Part shown: one piece after another, positions 1 through 5,517 of the stretch
Layout of the letters: each line of letters starts with the position of its first letter
How positions within the stretch are numbered: position 1 is the stretch's first letter
Assembly (NCBI GenBank): GCA_013695115.1
Contig: JACDBD010000283.1
Location: 1-10,064 of the forward strand
Origin: Actinomycetota bacterium
GTDB taxonomy: Bacteria; Actinomycetota; Acidimicrobiia; IMCC26256; JACDBD01
DNA: 10,064 nt
Direction of reading: 5' to 3'
The notes under the pieces: generated by a model
Databases searched by the model: none
Seen by the model: only the letters and a program-made list of their open reading frames with translations
Told to the model about the DNA's origin: nothing
Translations under genes and position numbers: made by a program

Positions 1-36
1 GTCAAGCCGCGTGTCCCCCCTCCGACACAGACTCGC

Positions 37-207
37 TCAACCGGCTCGTTCGATCTCGTTCACCCACGCGTCTTCAAGCACGAAGGGCCACTCGTGCCCA
101 GGCCACTCCCGGCTCGTCATCAGCTTCTGAAGCCGGTCCAGACTCTCAGTCCAACCCTGCTCGTGAAGCGCGCGGCGCCCCTCCGTGGCAAAGACGGCTC
201 TCGGGTC
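37..207 (-). pseudogene. possible C-terminal remnant of a START/AHSA1-like protein
   Basis: The minus strand reads 56 codons from about 207 to a TGA at 37-39, containing HEQGWTESLDRLQKLM. This resembles the C-terminal helix of SRPBCC/AHSA1-type proteins, in which a GW..xLDRL pattern precedes the end. It then continues with about 25 further residues rich in Trp and acidic residues (REWPGHEWPFVLEDAW). The N-terminal beta-sheet of such a domain is missing: further upstream the frame overlaps the 206-466 reading frame and loses all similarity. No start codon with a ribosome site is seen; an internal ATG lies at 116-118. The piece is either a decayed gene end or a chance open frame, and the assignment rests on one short motif. 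Confidence 0.22.
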
Positions 208-466
208 AGGTGGTACTGGTTCCGGTGACCTCGAAGCTGACCACGCTGGTTGTGGGGTTCAGCGTGGCAGTGAACGTGTAGCTGCACTTCTCGTCCTTGT
301 GCACCCGCGTGCCCTTCACACACTTGCCGCTTCCGTTGATCGGGATCATGCCGTTGGCATCCGGTGCGCCGAGGGTGAATTCTTCCTCGCCTACGGAGAC
401 GCCAGTGGCCGTGTAGCGGGTGGCGGTTTGGGTGCCGCTGTTGCCGTTGAGCGTTGCCTCCGCCAC
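206..466 (-). CDS. hypothetical secreted-type beta-rich fragment, no signal peptide
   Basis: This is an 86-codon frame with a possible GTG start at 464-466. Its composition is rich in Thr, Gly, Ser, Val and Asn, with alternating hydrophobic residues (SYTFTATLNPTTSVVSFEV) and two cysteines 13 residues apart (CVKGTRVHKDEKC). Such composition is typical of extracellular beta-sandwich proteins. There is no signal peptide, and no Shine-Dalgarno before the GTG. The frame stays open upstream to the TAG that ends the methyltransferase gene (596-598), but the first 30 codons after that stop are Arg/Ser/Pro-rich and look non-coding. Similar-looking sequence begins around AIENSVYGNGAVV (about 470-505). 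The best reading is the 3' portion of a once longer exported protein. A real small gene is possible but less likely. Confidence 0.35.
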   Translation of the reverse strand: MAEATLNGNSGTQTATRYTATGVSVGEEEFTLGAPDANGMIPINGSGKCVKGTRVHKDEKCSYTFTATLNPTTSVVSFEVTGTSTT

Positions 467-506
467 TACTGCACCGTTTCCATAAACCGAGTTCTCAATT
501 GCTGAT

Positions 507-527
507 GGCCGAGCCGGGCGCTCGGTT
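507..527. terminator. hairpin downstream of the methyltransferase gene
   Basis: CCGAGC (509-514) and GCTCGG (520-525) form a perfect 6-bp stem around the loop CGGGC, with two possible G-U pairs outside. It lies about 70 bases beyond the methyltransferase stop, where a terminator could sit. No T run follows on either strand, so an intrinsic terminator is doubtful; GC-rich actinobacterial terminators often lack T tracts. Confidence 0.22.
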
Positions 528-595
528 CGTGACGACGTGGCGGGCGGAGATGGCCGGAGCGCTGCCGCCCCGCTCCGGGAACGGGTCCGGCGCGA

Positions 596-1822
596 CTACG
601 CCCCGCCGGTGGTGGCCGGCAAGCTCCTGGCGGCGCTCGATGCGGTGTGACCGTGCTTCCGGGCCAGCACGACCCCCGTGTAGGCGTAGTCGGCACCGAC
701 GCGGGCGCCCAGCTCGCGCATCAGGGCCACGACCTCGGGATCGTCGTCGGTAAGGTGGCGCACGACACCGTCGATGCCGGGGACACCCCAGTACGGGTAG
801 AGGGAGACCCCCGCCGTCTCGACGATCCCGAAGCCCGCCGAGGTGAGCAGGTCGCGGATCTCGTCGAAGGTGAACTCCCGGATGTGCTGGTGGTTGGTCA
901 CGAACTCGGGATAGCCGAGCTTGCGGGTGATCACCTGGTTCACGCTGTCGCGGTTCGCGAACGAGACGAGCAGCTCACCGCCGCCGGTTAGGACGCGGGC
1001 GGCCTCTTCCAGCACGCGCGCCGCGTCGCGCACGTGCTCGATCGAGTCGACGAAGAGGACGCCGTCGAAGGTGGCGTCGGGGAAGCAGACCCGATGGGCG
1101 TCGGCGACGCCGTATACCGCCTGCCGCTCGGGACCGTCTTCCGTCCTCGCCATTCTCAGGCCCACCTCCGCGAGCTCGGTGCGCACGAGAAGCGTCCCTT
1201 CGGGGAGGTCGGGGAAGCGGAAGGCGCCGGCGCACAGCTCGAGCACGCGGCCACCGGCCCATCGGTGGACGGCGCCGGCGACGTGTCCGCGGACGTCGTC
1301 GTGGTACGCCTGGTCACGGCGCGTCGGGTAGCGGTAGCCGGTGCGGCGGTAGAAGTCGTTCTGGGAAGCGCGCAGCTCGGCATCGGACAGGTCGGCGAAT
1401 CGGGCGAGGACCGGTGCGTCCGCGAGGGCGGGGTCCTGCGCGTATCGATTGGGCTCCTCCGGCTCGGGCAAGAGCTTGGCCAGCATCGCCCAGAACCCGG
1501 CGAGGCGCGACAGGACATCGGCCGGCGGCGCGTGGGTGCCGTCGGCGGCCCACACCACGAACACCTCGTTGACGAAGACCGGAACCATGGCGGAGGCGAC
1601 GCCCTCGATGAACGGCCGGGGAAATTGGGCGAGGTCGTTCAGGTCGACGACCACCCAGTCGTACGGGCGCTCGGGCACGAGGTTCGCGGGCACGAAGCGC
1701 TCGACCCGCGACACCAGCCACCAGAACGGATCGGGCGCGAGGACCCGATCGCCGGGACGCACCACCGACTGGAGGAACTCGCCGGCCTCGCGCCAGGTGC
1801 GAACGTGGTACGGAAACGACAT
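596..1822 (-). CDS. class I SAM-dependent methyltransferase with an extra N-terminal domain
   Basis: The product is predicted to transfer a methyl group from S-adenosylmethionine to an unknown acceptor in the cytoplasm. Numbering from the ATG at 1822 gives 408 residues. Residues 1-95 form a separate alpha/beta region (RPGDRVLAPDPFWWL, RPYDWVVVDLNDLAQFP, VPVFVNEVFVVWA) that I recognise only loosely. Residues 100-185 are helical and rich in charged residues. The Methyltransf_11-type domain starts at 192 with motif I VLELCAGAF. It continues with the acidic strand end RTELAE, the adenine-side VADAHRVCFPD, motif FDGVLFVDSIEHV, and the helix-strand RVLTGGGELLVSF. Motif I lacks the usual GxGxG. The frame is open to 2014, but the added 64 residues are Arg/Pro/His-rich and cross an 18-bp palindrome, so I take the internal ATG. 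No clear ribosome site precedes it. The substrate is unknown. Confidence 0.82.
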   Translation of the reverse strand: MSFPYHVRTWREAGEFLQSVVRPGDRVLAPDPFWWLVSRVERFVPANLVPERPYDWVVVDLNDLAQFPRPFIEGVASAMVPVFVNEVFVVWAADGTHAPPADVLSRLAGFWAMLAKLLPEPEEPNRYAQDPALADAPVLARFADLSDAELRASQNDFYRRTGYRYPTRRDQAYHDDVRGHVAGAVHRWAGGRVLELCAGAFRFPDLPEGTLLVRTELAEVGLRMARTEDGPERQAVYGVADAHRVCFPDATFDGVLFVDSIEHVRDAARVLEEAARVLTGGGELLVSFANRDSVNQVITRKLGYPEFVTNHQHIREFTFDEIRDLLTSAGFGIVETAGVSLYPYWGVPGIDGVVRHLTDDDPEVVALMRELGARVGADYAYTGVVLARKHGHTASSAARSLPATTGGA

Positions 1823-1869
1823 CGGGCCGGGCCAGTCTCGCTCAGCGGGAGTGGACCTGCGGTGCCATG

Positions 1870-1887
1870 ACGTTGCGCGCGCAACGT
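1870..1887. promoter_or_regulatory. 18-bp perfect palindrome, candidate operator
   Basis: ACGTTGCGCGCGCAACGT reads identically on both strands, with 9-bp arms and no spacer. It lies between two divergent genes, 48 bases upstream of the methyltransferase ATG and 126 bases upstream of the membrane microprotein. Uninterrupted dyads of this size between divergent starts are typical binding sites for dimeric regulators such as TetR or MarR types. No such regulator is encoded in the window, so the operator role is inferred from symmetry and position only. Confidence 0.45.
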
Positions 1888-1902
1888 GGTTGGCCACCCG
1901 AA

Positions 1903-1921
1903 CCTCACGAGGCGCGTGAGG
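1903..1921. promoter_or_regulatory. second inverted repeat in the divergent intergenic region
   Basis: CCTCACG (1903-1909) and CGTGAGG (1915-1921) are a perfect 7-bp inverted repeat around the 5-base spacer AGGCG. It sits 16 bases from the 18-bp palindrome and on the microprotein side. It could be a hairpin in a 5' leader or a second protein-binding site. The two repeats share no common half-site sequence. Confidence 0.3.
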
Positions 1922-2012
1922 CCAGGCACAAAGCTCGGTGATCCGGGCCCGAACGTGCGGGAGTGCACGAGCGCGGGGTTTCAACCGGCATGCGCGAGGA
2001 AAGAATGGGCGC

Positions 2013-2090
2013 ATGGAGATTGGTATCGTCGGAATCCTCGTGGTGATCCTGCTGGTCGTCTTGATTCTCTACTTCATCCGCCGCGCCTAG
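2013..2090 (+). CDS. 25-residue single-span membrane microprotein
   Basis: ATG at 2013 opens a 26-codon frame ending in TAG at 2088-2090. The peptide begins MEIGIVGILVVILLVV and ends with the basic tail FIRRA: one continuous hydrophobic helix of about 20 residues, then two arginines, with no soluble domain. A strong Shine-Dalgarno, GAGGAAAG (1996-2003), lies 9 bases before the ATG, which is the main reason to accept so short a gene. By the positive-inside rule the Arg-Arg end should be cytoplasmic. Tiny hydrophobic peptides of this sort are widespread (for example the lmo0937-type and DUF3309-type families), and some modulate a membrane complex. This one is too short to assign to any family. 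The partner is unknown, and the neighbouring methyltransferase is divergently transcribed, so operon partnership gives no clue. Confidence 0.55.
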   Translation: MEIGIVGILVVILLVVLILYFIRRA

Positions 2091-2214
2091 CCCGCGGGTC
2101 GGCTCAGCGAGGGTGCACCTAAACTCAACACTTCCTACCGGAACGTGACGATGCTGCGGTCGAGCGGCATCTGGCCGCGGTCTGACGTGGAAGTAGCCCG
2201 TCTGGGGCGGTCAG

Positions 2215-2886
2215 CTATTGGCTCGTAGCGTTCGCAGAACGCGGTCGAGCAGGACTTCCTCGTGACTGGTGTGCGCGGCGTAGTGGCAGGTTGTTCGAGA
2301 TCGGACCTTCCGCCAGGGCCGTCGTCCACGCTGCCTGCAGCGCGGCGGGGTCGTTGTCCACCCATCGTGCTCGGCGGTCGTCGGGGAACCGCACGCCCTC
2401 GAACGCTTCGAACGCTTCGACCAAGCCTTCGGTGTCATGCGTTCGAGACGCCGACAATCCTTGGGTGACCACGCGCGTGATCGGACTGTCGGGCCACTCG
2501 TACGGCTGCTGGCCACCGATGATGAGCGACAGCACGCGTTCGGACGCGTGCTCCCCGATCCCGAAGCCGAGCCTCCCGCCCCACGACATGCCAACGAAGT
2601 GAGCGCGCTCGATACCCAGTTCATCCAAGACAGCGACAGCATCCCCGACACGCATCGCCATGACATAGGCCGCGGGGTCGTGCGGCTTGTCGCTACGCCC
2701 GAGACCGCGATGATCAACGTAGATAGGGCGGAACTCCTCGGCAGGAAGCGCCTGCGCGATGCCGGACTCGCGCACGTCATCAACCGAGTCGAGCAACCCG
2801 CCGTGGAACACGACGGGAACGCCGCCACCGCCTTCCTCCTCGAAGTACACCAGGGACCCATCAACCGGGTTCCTCGCGTGCGGCAT
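2215..2886 (-). CDS. alpha/beta hydrolase, C-terminus probably frameshifted or truncated
   Basis: This is a serine hydrolase of the alpha/beta fold, substrate unknown, predicted cytoplasmic. Over 223 residues it shows the oxyanion-hole HGG (28-30), the strand and turn VDHRGLGRSD (57-66), and the nucleophile elbow GMSWGG with Ser101. The ATG at 2886 is preceded by AGAGGGAG, a good ribosome site. The family usually runs to 260-290 residues, with a catalytic Asp and a GxxH near the end; neither is present here. The last 20 residues (from about NNLPLRR) look out of frame. In the next frame the same DNA reads CHYAAHTSHEEVLLDRVLRT and ends at 2211, much like the family's usual C-terminal His-containing helix. 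A frameshift near 2285-2300, and a missing segment of roughly 40 residues before it, would explain this. The gene starts 80 bases after the DUF1206 gene and may be co-transcribed with it. Confidence 0.7.
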   Translation of the reverse strand: MPHARNPVDGSLVYFEEEGGGGVPVVFHGGLLDSVDDVRESGIAQALPAEEFRPIYVDHRGLGRSDKPHDPAAYVMAMRVGDAVAVLDELGIERAHFVGMSWGGRLGFGIGEHASERVLSLIIGGQQPYEWPDSPITRVVTQGLSASRTHDTEGLVEAFEAFEGVRFPDDRRARWVDNDPAALQAAWTTALAEGPISNNLPLRRAHQSRGSPARPRSANATSQ

Positions 2887-2966
2887 GGGCTCCCTCTTCC
2901 CCGCTCTCCGCAGTGCCGGACGACGCTAGGCGGGGTCGGCTCGACGGCCACGGGTCTTGATGAACG

Positions 2967-3839
2967 TCAGTACGCGTTCGCCGCGTGCTTGCGGTTCACG
3001 ACAGCGCGCCCGATCGAGTACACGGCGAAGGCGGCGAGGCCGATCGCGACGAGAACGACGAGAACGTCGCCGTAGGGCTCGTCGAGCAAACGCTTCAGCG
3101 ACCCGTCGAGGCCCGCCGTCTCGCCGGCGTCGTGCTCGAGTGCGGCCACGATGATGAAAATGCCGATCAGAACGATGACCGCGCCACGCGCAACATTGCC
3201 GAGCGCACCGAGCACGTGTACCGCACGGGTTTCGTGTGGCGCCGCCTCGAGGACCGCCCGGGAGTCTTGACGTCCGCCGGAAACAGCCCGCCTCACGAGG
3301 TAGACGCCTATCCCGAGGGCGACAAGGCCGACCGCTCCTACGAGCAGCCGCCCGCCCGGCCACTCGAGCACCTTGGCCGTCCACGTCTGCTGCGTGCGAT
3401 CCGTGTCGCCGCCGCGGTTCGCGCTCACTAGGAAGCTGATCGCCAGCACGCAGAGCAGGCCGTACCCGACCCCGCGCGCGCCGTCGGCGATCCGGTCCGG
3501 ACCCTCGTGGCTGGTGTTGTGACCGGTGAGCGCTTCGTACGCGTACCACAACGCAAAGCCCGCGAACCCGATCGCGAGGATTACGAGCAGCACCGAGCCG
3601 AGATCGTGACGCGCCAGCTCTTCCATCGCCCCCCGCGCGTCGACGTCGTTGCCTCGACGCTTCCCGAAGACGAGGTTCAAGGCGAGGACCGAGAGAACCA
3701 GATAAAGGACTCCGCGGGCCGCCAAACCCACGAGCCCCGCGACCTGCGCGCCGCGCCGCGCCTCATGCGCCGCTTCACGAAGCGGTCGGGTACGGGTGGC
3801 TCCCACCGCGAAGGTGTTCCCGAACCGCATGGTTCTCAT
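2967..3839 (-). CDS. DUF1206 family membrane protein, three repeats, six spans
   Basis: This is an integral membrane protein of unknown function. In the longest frame (start GTG 3893, 308 residues) three DUF1206-type repeats are visible, each with two helices. Repeat one covers about 53-122 (GLAARGVLYLVLSVLAL, then VLLVILAIGFAGFALWYAYEAL). Repeat two covers about 138-203 (GARGVGYGLLCVLAISFLV, then LLVGAVGLVALGIGVYLV). Repeat three covers about 229-300 (LGNVARGAVIVLIGIFIIVA, then VLVVLVAIGLAAFAVYSIGRAV). The recurring (G/A)xxARG before the first helix, and a short soluble loop ending in a G before the second, are characteristic. I favour the ATG at 3839; 3830 and 3893 remain possible. GGAAG is spaced about 10 bases before 3830, and the residues before 3839 look non-coding. 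The alpha/beta hydrolase follows 80 bases downstream. Confidence 0.85.
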   Translation of the reverse strand: MRTMRFGNTFAVGATRTRPLREAAHEARRGAQVAGLVGLAARGVLYLVLSVLALNLVFGKRRGNDVDARGAMEELARHDLGSVLLVILAIGFAGFALWYAYEALTGHNTSHEGPDRIADGARGVGYGLLCVLAISFLVSANRGGDTDRTQQTWTAKVLEWPGGRLLVGAVGLVALGIGVYLVRRAVSGGRQDSRAVLEAAPHETRAVHVLGALGNVARGAVIVLIGIFIIVAALEHDAGETAGLDGSLKRLLDEPYGDVLVVLVAIGLAAFAVYSIGRAVVNRKHAANAY

Positions 3840-3893
3840 GCTTCCGGACCCGCCTCGGCTCAGCCCCGACCTGGCGAGCAGACGCCGCTGCAC

Positions 3894-4197
3894 CCTGGCT
3901 GCTGCATTCCGCGTGTGTGTCGCGCCATCGCAGAAGGCATTTTGCCGTCAAACCTGCCTTACGATGCGGTCATGACCGTGGTGTGCGATGGCCTGCTGGT
4001 CGAGTCCAGTGAAGGCGTAGGCGAGTGTGACCAAGGCGAGGCGTGCCAAGCGCTCGGATTACGAAGCGACTACGAGGCCTATCGCGCCGCGCATGGCCGT
4101 GTCATTGCAGGTGGGCAGGCCGAGAACAGAGACGAGTACGGAGGCGAGGCCTGACCTGATTCGCGCTGGATCCGAGGCGTTCTGCCACACTCAACCA
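3894..4197. other. 304-base divergent gap with a possible decayed coding remnant
   Basis: This stretch separates the leftward DUF1206 gene from the rightward lipoprotein gene. On the minus strand, one frame from about 4152 to the TGA at 3948-3950 is protein-like but broken by a TAA at 4059-4061. Before the stop it reads GLASVLVSVLGLPTCNDTAM; after it, RLARLALVTLAYAFTGLDQQ. The hydrophobic pattern across both sides of the stop suggests an old, inactivated coding sequence, perhaps of a mobile element, but I cannot name it. A plus-strand frame (ATG 3972 to 4154, 60 codons) has no ribosome site and weak third-position GC bias. A small inverted repeat AAGGCA (3935-3940)/TGCCTT (3956-3961) lies nearby. 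No convincing promoter was found. Confidence 0.3.
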
Positions 4198-4746
4198 ATG
4201 GCCCGCCGCCTCCCGCTCACCGCCGTCCTGTTCACCGCCGCCGCGGTGCTCACCGGCTGTGGTGACGACGCGGACGACGGGGCCACCGCCACGACAGCCG
4301 AGGCGGGGGCCGATGACGCCACGACGCCCGGTGAGGGTGGCCCGGCCCTGCCCGACGCCTGCGGCCTCGTGCCCGACGCGGCCGCGGTCAGCGGTCTCGA
4401 CCTCGGCGAGGGCGCGCCCGACGGCGACGACCGGCGACGGGTGTGCGCCTTTTCGGCCACCGAGCCGGGCCAGGTCGGCCTCACCGTTGCCGTGCAAGGC
4501 GGCAAGCGCTTCGATCAGAAGACCGCGCAGTCCGAGTCGGCTCTCGGCGTGGAGGGCGAGCCGGTGGACGGCATCGGCGATCGCGCGTTGTTCTTCTTCA
4601 GCGACGAGGACCTCCCCGAAGGGGTAGGCGGCGTGCTCGTGGGCGTGCGGGATCTCACGCTCGAGGTCACGCTCCAAGGTCTTGACGAAGTCACGATGCG
4701 ACGGGCGGCGACGGCCTTGGCCGAGCTCGCCGTCAGCAACCTGTAG
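4198..4746 (+). CDS. secreted lipoprotein, DUF3558-like
   Basis: This is a predicted lipoprotein anchored on the outer face of the cytoplasmic membrane; its ligand is unknown. The 182-residue product opens with ARR, a hydrophobic core (LTAVLFTAAAV) and the lipobox LTGC with Cys21, so signal peptidase II should cleave before Cys21. Residues 22-50 are an Asp/Ala/Thr-rich flexible linker. The globular part (about 50-182) begins PDACGLVPDAAAVSGLDLG and has RRVCAF at 81; Cys55 and Cys83 are likely disulfide-bonded. Cys-G-L-V-P near the start, a second Cys before a beta strand, and GIGDRALFF resemble actinobacterial DUF3558-type lipoproteins, which are about this size. The frame extends upstream to 4027, but the signal peptide fixes the ATG at 4198. 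No Shine-Dalgarno is visible, so a leaderless or weakly translated message is possible. The gene appears to stand alone. Confidence 0.82.
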   Translation: MARRLPLTAVLFTAAAVLTGCGDDADDGATATTAEAGADDATTPGEGGPALPDACGLVPDAAAVSGLDLGEGAPDGDDRRRVCAFSATEPGQVGLTVAVQGGKRFDQKTAQSESALGVEGEPVDGIGDRALFFFSDEDLPEGVGGVLVGVRDLTLEVTLQGLDEVTMRRAATALAELAVSNL

Positions 4747-4831
4747 CGACCGTCAGAACGAAGCAGCCTCCGGGGCAACCGCGGGCGACTTCGCTGCGCC
4801 GATCAGTTGCGGATCGCTTCCCCGGGTGGGC

Positions 4832-4855
4832 GTTTTGCGGCATGTGCTCGGTTAT
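4832..4855 (+). promoter_or_regulatory. possible sigma-B/sigma-F type promoter
   Basis: GTTT (4832-4835) is followed after 14 bases by GGTTAT (4850-4855). The SigB/SigF consensus is GTTT, a 12-17 base spacer, then GGGTAT, so only one base differs. It lies about 97 bases upstream of the four-span membrane protein start, in a 205-base gap with no gene. The match is short and could be chance. If real, it would place the downstream gene under general stress control. Confidence 0.28.
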
Positions 4856-4951
4856 GGGGGCCTGCGGGGACGTGAAAGTGCCAGCGCGGCCCGTATGGAG
4901 CCGGCCGTCCGAGGGTAGGAGACGCGACAACCTCTCGAGGAGGTACCTATC

Positions 4952-5446
4952 ATGAGATTTGGCCGTCGCAATGTCGACGTTGTCGATGAGCAGGTCAGCG
5001 TGCGCAACCCTGCTCGATACGTTGCCGGGGTGATCGGGCTGGCCGCGATCATCTTCGGGGCTTTCGCCCTCGCCGACACCGGCGTCGACCCCGACCATCT
5101 CCGGCGCCCGCACGAATCACTCGCCACCTTCCATCACACGCCCCTCCTCGCGTTGATCGAGATCGGCTTCGGCGTCGTCATGCTGTTGGCGGCGTTCGGG
5201 ACGTTCATCGGACGCGGGCTCATGACCGCGGCGAGCGTCGGTGCGTTGGGGTTCGGCATCGTCATCGTCGCCGACCTCTGGCCGACACGCCTGCACAACT
5301 GGCTGGGCGTGCACGAGCGCCACGGCTGGCTGTTCGTGATCGTCGGGGCGATCGGGCTCCTGGCCGCGGTCCTCCTGCCAGTGACAAGGCATCGGCAGGT
5401 TGTGGAGCGGGAGACCGTTCCCGACGACCGAGTCAGCCGCTCATAG
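4952..5446 (+). CDS. four-span integral membrane protein, unknown function
   Basis: This is a 164-residue membrane protein that I do not recognise as a named family. Four hydrophobic helices are visible at about 22-42 (ARYVAGVIGLAAIIFGAFAL), 64-86 (PLLALIEIGFGVVMLLAAF), 88-110 (GLMTAASVGALGFGIVIVAD) and 125-145 (GWLFVIVGAIGLLAAVLLP). The N-terminal 20 residues and the Arg/Glu/Asp-rich last 20 should be cytoplasmic. The outer loop after helix one carries the acidic and His-rich stretch TGVDPDHLRRPHESLATFHH, and HNWLGVHERHG precedes helix four. This His-rich, loop-facing pattern might bind a metal, but that is speculation. The start is secure: GAGGAGGT (4937-4944) lies 7 bases before the ATG, the strongest ribosome site in the window. 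A candidate stress promoter lies upstream. The gene converges on the ABM-like gene. Confidence 0.78.
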   Translation: MRFGRRNVDVVDEQVSVRNPARYVAGVIGLAAIIFGAFALADTGVDPDHLRRPHESLATFHHTPLLALIEIGFGVVMLLAAFGTFIGRGLMTAASVGALGFGIVIVADLWPTRLHNWLGVHERHGWLFVIVGAIGLLAAVLLPVTRHRQVVERETVPDDRVSRS

Positions 5447-5504
5447 CGTCAGCTAGACGAACTCCCAGACCGCGAGAGCGGCGCGAAGCCTGTCGTTGCT
5501 GACG
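5447..5504. terminator. candidate bidirectional terminator structure between convergent genes
   Basis: CGTCAGC (5447-5453), immediately after the membrane protein stop, pairs perfectly with GCTGACG (5498-5504). Inside the 44-base loop, CCGC (5470-5473) and GCGG (5478-5481) close a GAGA tetraloop of the stable GNRA class. The element fills most of the 71-base gap between convergent genes, where a shared terminator is expected. No T run is present. Confidence 0.32.
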
Positions 5505-5517
5505 GCTGGTGGTCCTG

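Noticed and set aside
1034..1870. Long plus-strand open frame opposite the methyltransferase
   Set aside because: It is a GC-rich antisense shadow: its composition is His/Gly/Arg-heavy and the minus-strand frame has clear methyltransferase motifs.
1823..2014. N-terminal extension of the methyltransferase by 64 residues
   Set aside because: The residues are Arg/Pro/His-rich and the DNA holds two perfect inverted repeats, which suits an intergenic region better than coding sequence.
2399..2416. 9-bp tandem repeat TCGAACGCT in two copies
   Set aside because: It lies inside the hydrolase gene and simply encodes the repeated EAF of EAFEAFE. No sign of a larger repeat array.
3972..4154. 60-codon plus-strand frame starting ATGACCGTGGTG
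   Set aside because: It has no ribosome site and weak codon bias, and the opposite strand is at least as protein-like. Not supported as a gene.
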